A stretch of 64,000 nt of DNA, from assembly GCA_016278325.1 (NCBI GenBank), contig JADQCB010000031.1, positions 1-64,000 on the forward strand, read 5' to 3'. A program made the position numbers and the translations under genes. Below the pieces are notes generated by a model, which searched no databases, had not been told where the DNA came from, and was given only the letters and a program-made list of their open reading frames with translations. Each line of letters begins with the position of its first letter. Position 1 is the first letter of the stretch. Shown one piece after another: positions 40,342 through 47,578 of this stretch. The DNA comes from Actibacterium sp. (lineage in GTDB: Bacteria > Pseudomonadota > Alphaproteobacteria > Rhodobacterales > Rhodobacteraceae).

Positions 40342-40612
40342 GCGCAGGTCCGTTGCGGGTGTGTCATGCACCGCATCTGCATGATGAGACAGGACGATGT
40401 CCTCCTTGTCGACGCGCCGGCACGGCCCCGGCGCGGGCCATGTCGGGAATGTAGCAACGAACCGCGTCGATTCCAACCGAGCCGTTGACGCCTTGTGCGG
40501 TCTATTGCCCGATTGCGCGCGTTCGCAGCCGTCCCCCGGCATCCTTGCCATGGCCCGATGCGCCGCATGCCCGCCCTTGATAGACGCGGGGCGAAAGGGT
40601 ATCTGAACGATC

Positions 40613-40699
40613 ATGAAACGGATTTTCGACATGGACGACCGTGCGCGCCTGCCCTGGCGTTTTTTCGGCGCATCGCGCTGCGTTCTTGCCCGCCCGTGA
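40613..40699 (+). CDS. Candidate 28-residue leader ORF before leuC
   Basis: An ATG-started ORF of 28 codons (MKRIFDMDDRARLPWRFFGA...) lies 59 nt upstream of leuC. Translation would run through a short CGCC/GGCG hairpin and a T6 tract (40646-40665). It has no Leu-rich stretch, contrary to classic leucine attenuators, and only a weak ribosome-binding site, so it may not be real. Otherwise the gap 40342-40758 shows nothing clear. Confidence 0.3.
   Translation: MKRIFDMDDRARLPWRFFGASRCVLARP
40646..40665 (+). terminator. Mini-hairpin with T6 tract in the leuC leader
   Basis: CGCC (40646-40649) and GGCG (40656-40659) form a short GC stem with a 6-nt loop followed at once by TTTTTT (40660-40665). 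T6 is rare in this GC-rich DNA. It may be a weak attenuator for leuC. Confidence 0.35.
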
Positions 40700-40758
40700 G
40701 CGAGGCGCAAGGCCTGCCTGACCACATTTCCTGAACATCACCCGCGGGAGAGGACCAA

Positions 40759-42165
40759 ATGACCGCCCCGAAAACGCTCTATGACAAGATCTGGGATGCC
40801 CACCTGGTGGACGAGGCCGAGGATGGCACCTGTCTGCTGTATATCGACCGGCATCTGGTGCATGAGGTGACCAGCCCGCAGGCTTTCGAGGGGCTGCGCA
40901 TGGCCGGCCGCACCGTGCGCGCGCCTGAAAAGACCATCGCCGTGCCCGATCACAACGTGCCGACCACGGCTGATCGCCTCGATGGCATCAAGAACGAGGA
41001 AAGCCGCATCCAGGTCGAGGCGCTGGACCGGAACGCCAGCGACTTCGGCATAAACTATTACCCGGTAAGCGATATCCGCCAGGGCATCGTCCACATCGTC
41101 GGCCCCGAGCAGGGCTGGACCCTGCCGGGCATGACCGTGGTCTGCGGCGACAGCCATACCGCCACGCATGGCGCCTTTGGCGCGCTGGCGCACGGTATCG
41201 GCACATCCGAGGTCGAGCATGTGCTGGCCACCCAGACGCTGATCCAGCAGAAGTCGAAGAACATGAAGGTCGAGATCACCGGCCAGCTGCGCCCGGGGGT
41301 CACCGCCAAGGACATCACCCTGTCGGTGATCGGCGCCACCGGCACCGCCGGCGGCACCGGCCATGTGATCGAATATTGCGGCGAGGCGATCCGCTCGCTG
41401 TCCATGGAAGGCCGGATGACCGTGTGCAACATGGCGATCGAGGGTGGCGCACGCGCCGGGCTGATCGCGCCGGACGAAAAGACCTATCAATACGTCAAGG
41501 GCCGCCCCCACGCCCCCAAGGGCGCCCAGTGGGAGGCCGCGCTGGCCTGGTGGAAAACGCTCTATTCCGATGACGACGCACATTGGGACAAGGTCGTGAC
41601 CATCCGGGGCGAGGATATCGCGCCGGTCGTCACCTGGGGCACCTCGCCCGAGGACGTGCTGCCGATCGACGGCGTCGTGCCCGCGCCAGAGGATTTCGCG
41701 GGCGGCAAGGTCGAGGCGGCGAAACGCGCGCTGGATTACATGGGGCTGACGCCGGGCACGAAACTGTCCGACATCGCGATCGACACCGTCTTCATCGGGT
41801 CCTGCACCAATGGCCGGATCGAGGATCTGCGCGCCGCCGCCCAGATCCTGAAGGGCAAGAAGATCAAGGAAGGGATGCGCGCCATGGTCGTGCCCGGCTC
41901 GGGACTCGTGCGCGCCCAGGCCGAGGAAGAGGGGCTGGCCCAGATCTTCATCGACGCGGGCTTCGAATGGCGGCTCGCCGGCTGCTCGATGTGCCTGGCG
42001 ATGAACCCCGACCAGCTGAGCCCCGGCGAGCGTTGCGCGGCCACCTCGAACCGCAATTTCGAGGGCCGCCAGGGCCGCGGCGGGCGCACCCACCTGATGA
42101 GCCCCGCCATGGCCGCGGCGGCCGCAGTGACCGGCCACCTGACCGACGTGCGCGAGATGATGTAA
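40759..42165 (+). CDS. leuC: 3-isopropylmalate dehydratase large subunit
   Basis: The 468-residue aconitase-family subunit isomerises 2- to 3-isopropylmalate in leucine synthesis. The [4Fe-4S] cysteines lie in [12 protein letters not shown] and [30 protein letters not shown] and the C-terminal [20 protein letters not shown] are conserved. GGGAGAGGA lies upstream of the ATG. It is 11 nt before leuD. Confidence 0.97.
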   Translation: MTAPKTLYDKIWDAHLVDEAEDGTCLLYIDRHLVHEVTSPQAFEGLRMAGRTVRAPEKTIAVPDHNVPTTADRLDGIKNEESRIQVEALDRNASDFGINYYPVSDIRQGIVHIVGPEQGWTLPGMTVVCGDSHTATHGAFGALAHGIGTSEVEHVLATQTLIQQKSKNMKVEITGQLRPGVTAKDITLSVIGATGTAGGTGHVIEYCGEAIRSLSMEGRMTVCNMAIEGGARAGLIAPDEKTYQYVKGRPHAPKGAQWEAALAWWKTLYSDDDAHWDKVVTIRGEDIAPVVTWGTSPEDVLPIDGVVPAPEDFAGGKVEAAKRALDYMGLTPGTKLSDIAIDTVFIGSCTNGRIEDLRAAAQILKGKKIKEGMRAMVVPGSGLVRAQAEEEGLAQIFIDAGFEWRLAGCSMCLAMNPDQLSPGERCAATSNRNFEGRQGRGGRTHLMSPAMAAAAAVTGHLTDVREMM

Positions 42166-42176
42166 GGAACGACGCA

Positions 42177-42782
42177 ATGGAAAAGTTCGAAAAACTCACC
42201 GGCGTCGCGGCGCCCCTGCCGATGGTCAATGTCGATACCGACATGATCATCCCCAAGCAGTTCCTGAAGACGATCAAGCGCTCGGGGCTGGGGGTGAACC
42301 TGTTCGACGAGATGCGCTATGACGACGATGGCAAGGAGAAGCCCGATTTCGTGCTGAACCGGCCGGCTTACCGCAATGCCGAGATCCTGGTGGCGGGCGA
42401 GAATTTCGGCTGCGGCTCGTCGCGCGAACACGCGCCCTGGGCGATCAAGGATTTCGGCATCCGCTGCGTCATCGCGCCCAGCTTCGCCGACATCTTCTTC
42501 AACAACTGCTTCAAGAACGGCATCCTGCCCATCACCCTGCCGCAGAGCCAGGTGGACATGCTGATGAAGGACGCGGAAAAGGGCGCCAACGCCAAGATGA
42601 CCGTGGACCTCGAGGCGCAGACCATCGCCACGTCGGATGGCGAGGTGATCGCCTTTGACGTGGACCCGTTCCGCAAGCATTGCCTGCTGGAAGGGCTGGA
42701 CGATATCGCGCTGACCCTGGAGAAGGGCGCGGCGATCGACAGGTTCGAGAAAACTGCCGAGACCCGGCGGCCTTGGGTCTGA
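42177..42782 (+). CDS. leuD: 3-isopropylmalate dehydratase small subunit
   Basis: The 201-residue swivel-domain subunit contains [20 protein letters not shown] and [20 protein letters not shown], diagnostic of LeuD. It forms the LeuCD heterodimer. AAGGAAC precedes the ATG. A strong terminator follows. Confidence 0.97.
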   Translation: MEKFEKLTGVAAPLPMVNVDTDMIIPKQFLKTIKRSGLGVNLFDEMRYDDDGKEKPDFVLNRPAYRNAEILVAGENFGCGSSREHAPWAIKDFGIRCVIAPSFADIFFNNCFKNGILPITLPQSQVDMLMKDAEKGANAKMTVDLEAQTIATSDGEVIAFDVDPFRKHCLLEGLDDIALTLEKGAAIDRFEKTAETRRPWV

Positions 42783-42806
42783 AATCCGTCCAGACACAAG
42801 ATATGG

Positions 42807-42831
42807 GGCCGCCCGCCTTGGGCGGCCTTTT
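42807..42831 (+). terminator. Rho-independent terminator after leuD
   Basis: GGCCGCCC (42807-42814) pairs perfectly with GGGCGGCC (42820-42827) around a 5-nt loop, followed by TTTTCTTT. It separates leuCD from the membrane-protein/EEP/leuB block. Confidence 0.9.
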
Positions 42832-42887
42832 CTTTCCCCTTTTTTGATGTAAACCGGTGACAGTTCTCCATGAAATCGCCGCAAATA

Positions 42888-42921
42888 TTTACTCAACTTT
42901 AACAATGTCTTGATGAGTAAA
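42888..42921. promoter_or_regulatory. Dyad TTTACTCA-N18-TGAGTAAA upstream of the membrane protein
   Basis: Perfect 8-bp inverted arms (42888-42895 and 42914-42921) sit in an AT-rich pocket about 120 nt before the membrane-protein start and after the leuD terminator, where a promoter is expected. A regulator-binding site is possible; no known regulator is indicated. Confidence 0.35.
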
Positions 42922-43037
42922 GTGAAAGTGGGCGAAACTTGGGCAAAGTTGAGGCAACCCGCCATAAAGACGCGGACACCAGGTGGAGCAAGGTCGCGAC
43001 AACGAATCGTGGCCGTCCGGATTGGGGAACGAAAGCA

Positions 43038-43874
43038 GTGATCGCTCGGATAACAGGCGCCGTTGCGCGCGCCATTCTGGTCGTGATGCTGGTTGCGACG
43101 CCGTCGCTGCTGGTGACCGGCATGTCGTCGGATTCGGTCCAGATCGTCGCGCTGGTCGGCCTGCTGGCCGCGGCCCTTGTTCTGTTCGAATATACCGCGA
43201 CCTATCCGGGACTTCTGGAGTTCCGCGACGCCCCGCCGTTCAACCGCATCCGTTTCTTCGCGATGTTCGCCACGGTCTTCCTGCTGTCGTTCATGGCAAG
43301 GGGCGAGCTGGATCCGAACGTGGCCAGCCGGTTCCTGGCCTCGGTTTCATTGCTGATCGGGCAGATCCTCGACTTTCCCTACAGCCCGGTGCGCCTGTTC
43401 TTGCTGATGTTGCCCGCGGGCGACGGACCGGTGTCGCAGGCGGATATCCTGGCCTCGGCCGGGCTGGCCTATTTCATCTCGATCGTGTCGGTGGCGCTGT
43501 TCTCGATCATCCTGCGCAGCAAGCGGTGGCCCGTCAGCAACGGGTCGTTCAATGTGTGGGTGAATCTGCCCACCTTCGATCCGACCGCGGGCGGTGACGT
43601 GATCGAGCGGATGCAGGGGCTGGCGCGGGTGGACGTCGCCGTGGGGGTGCTGGTGCCGTTCCTGCTGCCGGCGATCGTGACCGTCCTGACCCTGTATTTC
43701 GAGGGGCTGGCGTTCGAGAATCCGCAAACCCTGATCTGGATGGTATCGGCATGGGCCATTCTTCCGGCCAGTCTCATCATGCGTGGAATCGCGCTGTGGC
43801 GGATCGCCAAGCTGATCGGCGAACAGCGGCGCCGGGCCGCGCCGCAATACGAGCAATCGTTGCAGCCGGCCTGA
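43038..43874 (+). CDS. Multi-pass membrane protein of unknown function
   Basis: The 278-residue product has about six hydrophobic segments (ILVVMLVATPSLLVTG, IVALVGLLAAALVLFEY, FFAMFATVFLLSF, LAYFISIVSVALFSIIL, VLVPFLLPAIVTVLTLYF, LIWMVSAWAILPASLIM). The motif EFRDAPPFNRIRF follows helix 2. I do not recognise a characterised family, though similar proteins are common beside leucine genes in Rhodobacteraceae. The GTG at 43038 is my choice; an in-frame TTG at 42939 would add 33 non-hydrophobic residues. Confidence 0.7.
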   Translation: MIARITGAVARAILVVMLVATPSLLVTGMSSDSVQIVALVGLLAAALVLFEYTATYPGLLEFRDAPPFNRIRFFAMFATVFLLSFMARGELDPNVASRFLASVSLLIGQILDFPYSPVRLFLLMLPAGDGPVSQADILASAGLAYFISIVSVALFSIILRSKRWPVSNGSFNVWVNLPTFDPTAGGDVIERMQGLARVDVAVGVLVPFLLPAIVTVLTLYFEGLAFENPQTLIWMVSAWAILPASLIMRGIALWRIAKLIGEQRRRAAPQYEQSLQPA

Positions 43875-44938
43875 TCGCGGCACTCGTGTCCGGCGCGGTT
43901 TCGGCCGGCCCGCTGCGCGTCGCAAGTTTCAATGCCGATCTGACCCGCCGCGGCCCCGGCCTGTTGCTGGGCGATATCCTGTCGGGCGAGGATGCCCAAG
44001 TGCGCGCCGTGGTCGAAGTGATCGCGCGGGTGGCCCCCGATATCCTCGCGCTGCAAGGGCTGGATTACGATCATGACGGTGCCGCGCTGAGCGCGCTGGC
44101 CGATGCGCTGGCCGCGGCGGGGCACCCGATGCCGCATCGCTTTGCGGCCCGGCCGAACGCGGGCTGGCGCACCGGCCTGGATCACAATGGCGACGGGCGC
44201 AGCGACGGGCCGCGCGATGCGCAGGGCTATGGCCCGTTCCCGGGCGTGGGCGGCATGGCGGTGCTGTCGCGCTTTCCCATCCTCGCCGACCGGGTGCGGG
44301 ATTTCTCGGCCCTGCGTTGGGCCGATCTTCCCGGCGCGACCCTGCCGATGCGGGATGGAAAACCATTCCCGAGCGCTGCGATCCGCGACATTCAGCGCCT
44401 GTCGTCGGTGGCGCATTGGGACGTGCCGGTGCGGATCGGCGATACCGTGCTGCATGTGCTGACCTTCCACGCCACGCCGCCGGTCTTCGACGGGCCGGAG
44501 GACATGAACGGATTGCGCAACCGTGACGAGCTGCGGCTCTGGCCGCTTTATCTGGACGGCAAGCTGGCAGTGCCCCCGCCGGACGGCCCCTATGTGCTGA
44601 TGGGCGATGCCAACCTTGATCCGGCGGATGGCGACGGGCGCCATGCGTCGATGCGAAAGCTGCTGGCAGGCCCGTTCTTCGCCGACCCCAGGCCGCGATC
44701 GGCCGGCGCTGCGGCGGCCGCGTCCAGCGCCCAGGCCGGCGACCCGGCGCTCGATACCGCCGACTGGCCCGAGGATGGCGGGCCGGGCAACCTGCGGGTG
44801 GACTATGTCCTGCCTGCGCCGGATCTGAAGGTGAGCGATGCGGGTGTGTTCTGGCCCGCGCCCGGACAGGCCGGGGCGGGGAGCGCCGCTGCGGCGTCCC
44901 GTCATCATCTCGTCTGGGTCGATGTCGATCTGCCCTGA
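43796..44938 (+). CDS. Secreted endonuclease/exonuclease/phosphatase-family protein
   Basis: The EEP fold is shown by LRVASFNADL at its start, AQVRAVVEVIARVAPDILAL, GGMAVLSRFPI, VLMGDANLDPADGDG and the final GNLRVDYVLPAPDL and SRHHLVWVD. A signal peptide (AIVAAGLIAALVSGAVSA) precedes it. The substrate is unknown. No ATG fits; the GTG at 43796 (380 residues) is the best guess and makes the gene overlap the upstream membrane-protein gene by 79 nt. Confidence 0.75.
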   Translation: MADRQADRRTAAPGRAAIRAIVAAGLIAALVSGAVSAGPLRVASFNADLTRRGPGLLLGDILSGEDAQVRAVVEVIARVAPDILALQGLDYDHDGAALSALADALAAAGHPMPHRFAARPNAGWRTGLDHNGDGRSDGPRDAQGYGPFPGVGGMAVLSRFPILADRVRDFSALRWADLPGATLPMRDGKPFPSAAIRDIQRLSSVAHWDVPVRIGDTVLHVLTFHATPPVFDGPEDMNGLRNRDELRLWPLYLDGKLAVPPPDGPYVLMGDANLDPADGDGRHASMRKLLAGPFFADPRPRSAGAAAAASSAQAGDPALDTADWPEDGGPGNLRVDYVLPAPDLKVSDAGVFWPAPGQAGAGSAAAASRHHLVWVDVDLP

Positions 44939-45048
44939 CCGGGGCCCCGCGCCACCGTCCGCCCCGTGCCGGGCCGGCCCATCCGGCTTGACCCCTCCCG
45001 GCCAAGAGGCTAGGCGAAACCGACCCAGCGCAACGAGGATTTTCACCG

Positions 45049-46161
45049 ATGAGCAACCCTTCCCTTCTGATCCTGCCCGGCGACGGAATTGGGCCCGAAG
45101 TCATGGCCGAGGTGCGCAAGGTCATCGACTGGTTCGGCGCCAATCGCGGCCTGACCTTCGACGTGGACGAGGATCTGGTCGGCGGTTGTGCCTATGACGC
45201 GCATGGAACGCCGCTGACCGACGCGACCATGGAGAAGGCACAGGCGGTCGATGCGGTGCTTCTGGGCGCTGTCGGTGGCCCGAAATACGACAGTCTCGAT
45301 TTCTCGGTAAAGCCCGAGCGCGGCTTGCTGCGTCTTCGCAAGGAAATGGATCTTTATGCCAACCTGCGCCCGGCCCAGTGTTTCGATGCGCTGGCCGATT
45401 TCTCGTCGCTCAAGCACGACGTGGTTGCCGGGCTGGACATCATGATCGTCCGCGAACTGACCTCGGGTGTCTATTTCGGCGAACCGCGCGGCATCGTCCG
45501 GGAGGGCAACGAGCGGGTGGGCATCAACACCCAGCGCTATACCGAATCGGAAATCGCCCGCGTCGCCCGCGCCGCGTTCGAACTGGCCCGAAAGCGTGAC
45601 AACCGGGTCTGCTCGATGGAAAAGGCGAATGTCATGGAATCCGGCGTGCTGTGGCGCGACGTGGTGCAGGAAGTGCACGATGCCGAGTATCCCGATGTGG
45701 AGCTGAGCCACATGTATGCCGATGCCGGCGCGATGCAGCTGACCCGCTGGCCCAAGCAGTTCGACGTGATCGTGACCGACAATCTTTTCGGCGACCTGCT
45801 GTCGGATCTGGCGGCGATGCTGACGGGAAGCCTCGGGATGCTGCCCTCGGCCAGCCTCGGGGCGCCGATGGCCAATGGCCGGCCCAAGGCGCTTTACGAA
45901 CCCGTCCACGGCTCGGCCCCCGACATCGCCGGGCAGGGAAAGGCCAACCCCTGCGCCTGCATCCTGAGTTTCGCCATGGCGCTTCGCTATTCCTTCGACC
46001 TGGGGGAAGAGGCAACGCGGCTGGAGCAGGCGGTGCAGAAGGTGCTGGCCGATGGCGTGCGCACCGCCGACCTGATGCAGAGCGAGGCGGGCGCGACCCC
46101 GGCCACGACCGCGCAGATGGGCGACGCGGTGATCGCCGCGTTGCAGGCATCCCAGGCGTGA
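45049..46161 (+). CDS. leuB: 3-isopropylmalate dehydrogenase
   Basis: The 370-residue NAD-dependent enzyme oxidises and decarboxylates 3-isopropylmalate. Motifs are [35 protein letters not shown], the metal/substrate region [16 protein letters not shown] and [12 protein letters not shown]. Third leucine-pathway gene of the window; 110 nt after the EEP gene. Confidence 0.97.
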   Translation: MSNPSLLILPGDGIGPEVMAEVRKVIDWFGANRGLTFDVDEDLVGGCAYDAHGTPLTDATMEKAQAVDAVLLGAVGGPKYDSLDFSVKPERGLLRLRKEMDLYANLRPAQCFDALADFSSLKHDVVAGLDIMIVRELTSGVYFGEPRGIVREGNERVGINTQRYTESEIARVARAAFELARKRDNRVCSMEKANVMESGVLWRDVVQEVHDAEYPDVELSHMYADAGAMQLTRWPKQFDVIVTDNLFGDLLSDLAAMLTGSLGMLPSASLGAPMANGRPKALYEPVHGSAPDIAGQGKANPCACILSFAMALRYSFDLGEEATRLEQAVQKVLADGVRTADLMQSEAGATPATTAQMGDAVIAALQASQA

Positions 46162-46176
46162 AACCTCACGCGGTTG

Positions 46177-46200
46177 TTCAACGCCGAAACCGGCGTTGAA
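46177..46200 (+). terminator. Perfect hairpin just after leuB
   Basis: TTCAACGCCG (46177-46186) pairs with CGGCGTTGAA (46191-46200) around AAAC, 15 nt after the leuB stop. No T-run follows, so it may be an mRNA-end stabiliser acting with Rho. From here to 46547 I see nothing else clear. Confidence 0.5.
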
Positions 46201-46547
46201 ACGCCGGACGCGGCCGGAGGAACTGCCGTGCAAGACCGGGCGGATGCGCCCATGGAGCGGATACCGGCGGTCGAACCGGCCGCGCCCCGGCCGTCGCGAT
46301 GGTCGAGGCGTGCCACCCGATCGGGCCGCAGCGCGCAACCGCCTATCGGCTGCGGTGGCCGACCGGTCGTGACCCATGATCCGGCAACCGGAAAGATCAC
46401 GTAAGCCCCGGCGACCGTAGCCCTTTCAAACCGCCTGCCGCCGAAATCGGCGAAACCAGCGCCGCGGGTCCGGCCAGGCAGGCTGCGACCAGGCTGGCCC
46501 GCCTTTCAGCCGGCCGCTTCGGGGCCGACCGTCCCTTCGGCGCGACG

Positions 46548-46577
46548 TGGCCCCGCTGTTGCCGGCGGGGCCATTTT
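46548..46577 (+). terminator. Rho-independent terminator before the flavin-redox cluster
   Basis: TGGCCCCGC (46548-46556) pairs perfectly with GCGGGGCCA (46565-46573), followed by TTTT. It isolates the next cluster from leuB transcription. Confidence 0.8.
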
Positions 46578-46672
46578 CCTGACGGCAAGCTGAAGCGGGA
46601 ATCGCCACGCCGTCAGGAAGCGCTCAGGTCGGTTCCACAGATTGGCCTGAGCAGACGAAAGGAGATCCTGCC

Positions 46673-47056
46673 ATGAGAAAGACCCTGACACTTCTCGTTG
46701 CCTCCACGGCGTTGACCGCCGCCATCGGCGTTCCGGCCTGGAGCGCGATGCAGGCACCGGCCGGGAGGGGCCTGGGGCCCGTCGCCGCGCTCTTCGAAGA
46801 GGATCCGCAAACGATGCCGCTCATCCTTGCAAGCGACGATGATGACGACCGCGGCTGGCGAGAGGGATCGCGGCGCGGCGATGACGACGACGATGACGAC
46901 GAGGAGGATGAAGACGACGATGATGATGACGGGTGCGACGACGATGAAGGCGTCTGCCGCGGCGGCGCCCGCAATCCCGCGCCCGCCGGAACGGTTGCAC
47001 CTCCGCAGAACGGGCTCTTTGAAAACGGCGCCCCGCCGCAAGTTCAGGTGAACTGA
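46673..47056 (+). CDS. Asp-rich secreted protein, first gene of the flavin-redox cluster
   Basis: The 127-residue product has a signal peptide (LTLLVASTALTAAIGVPAWS, cleavage near residue 25). It then has a nearly pure Asp/Glu run (DDDDD at 55-59 and about 20 acidic residues at 70-92) with Cys88 and Cys95, and a Pro/Gly tail. AAAGGAGAT precedes the ATG. The acidic stretch could bind cations such as calcium or iron. I do not recognise a family. DUF2271 follows after 39 nt. Confidence 0.8.
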   Translation: MRKTLTLLVASTALTAAIGVPAWSAMQAPAGRGLGPVAALFEEDPQTMPLILASDDDDDRGWREGSRRGDDDDDDDEEDEDDDDDDGCDDDEGVCRGGARNPAPAGTVAPPQNGLFENGAPPQVQVN

Positions 47057-47095
47057 GCCGCCCCGCAGCCCCCTCTCCGAACAAGGATCCAACCG

Positions 47096-47566
47096 ATGAA
47101 ATCGCTACTCGGAACGCTTGCGCTCACCACCGCGCTCACGATTCCCGGTCTCGCCATGGCACGCTCGGTGACGCTGACCACGACGCTGAACAACTATGGC
47201 GGCGACGGGGCCTATCTCGCGCTTTACGTCACCGACGCTTCGGGCGCCTATGCCGGCAGTCTCTGGATGGCCGGCGGAAAGTCGAAATACTATGAGCATC
47301 TGCGCGACTGGTACCGCGCCACGGGCGGCGACACCGCCCAGGTGAACGGCATCACCGGCGCCAGCGTCGGGGCGGGCCGCACGCTGGAGGTCACGCTCGA
47401 CCTTGCCGATGCGCTGTTCGACGCGGGCTATACCCTTCACATCGACGCGGCTGTCGAGGATCTGCGCGACAGCCCGAACGAGGTGGCGGTGCCTCTGACC
47501 GCGGAGGGCGCGGGCACGCCGGTGCAGGGCCGCCGCTACATCGCCAGCTTCGTCTACGACATGTAA
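47096..47566 (+). CDS. DUF2271 periplasmic protein, candidate flavinylated carrier
   Basis: The 156-residue product has a signal peptide (MKSLLGTLALTTALTIPGLAMA) and matches the DUF2271 pattern (YLALYVTDASGAYAGSLWMA, YYEHLRDWYRATGGD). The stretch NGITGAS (84-90) resembles the D-x-x-[ST]-G-A-[ST] motif to which ApbE attaches FMN, with Asn for Asp and Ser90 as the acceptor. DUF2271 genes are known neighbours of PepSY reductases and ApbE. Flavinylation is inferred. Confidence 0.8.
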   Translation: MKSLLGTLALTTALTIPGLAMARSVTLTTTLNNYGGDGAYLALYVTDASGAYAGSLWMAGGKSKYYEHLRDWYRATGGDTAQVNGITGASVGAGRTLEVTLDLADALFDAGYTLHIDAAVEDLRDSPNEVAVPLTAEGAGTPVQGRRYIASFVYDM

Positions 47567-47578
47567 GGAGGCCGGGAG

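Noticed and set aside
40495-40734. A 79-codon frame in the leuC leader region
   Set aside because: No ribosome-binding site and a low-complexity translation; it overlaps the more plausible 28-codon ORF in another frame.
46174-46404. A 76-codon TTG-started frame after leuB
   Set aside because: It starts inside the post-leuB hairpin, has no ribosome-binding site and no family-like sequence.
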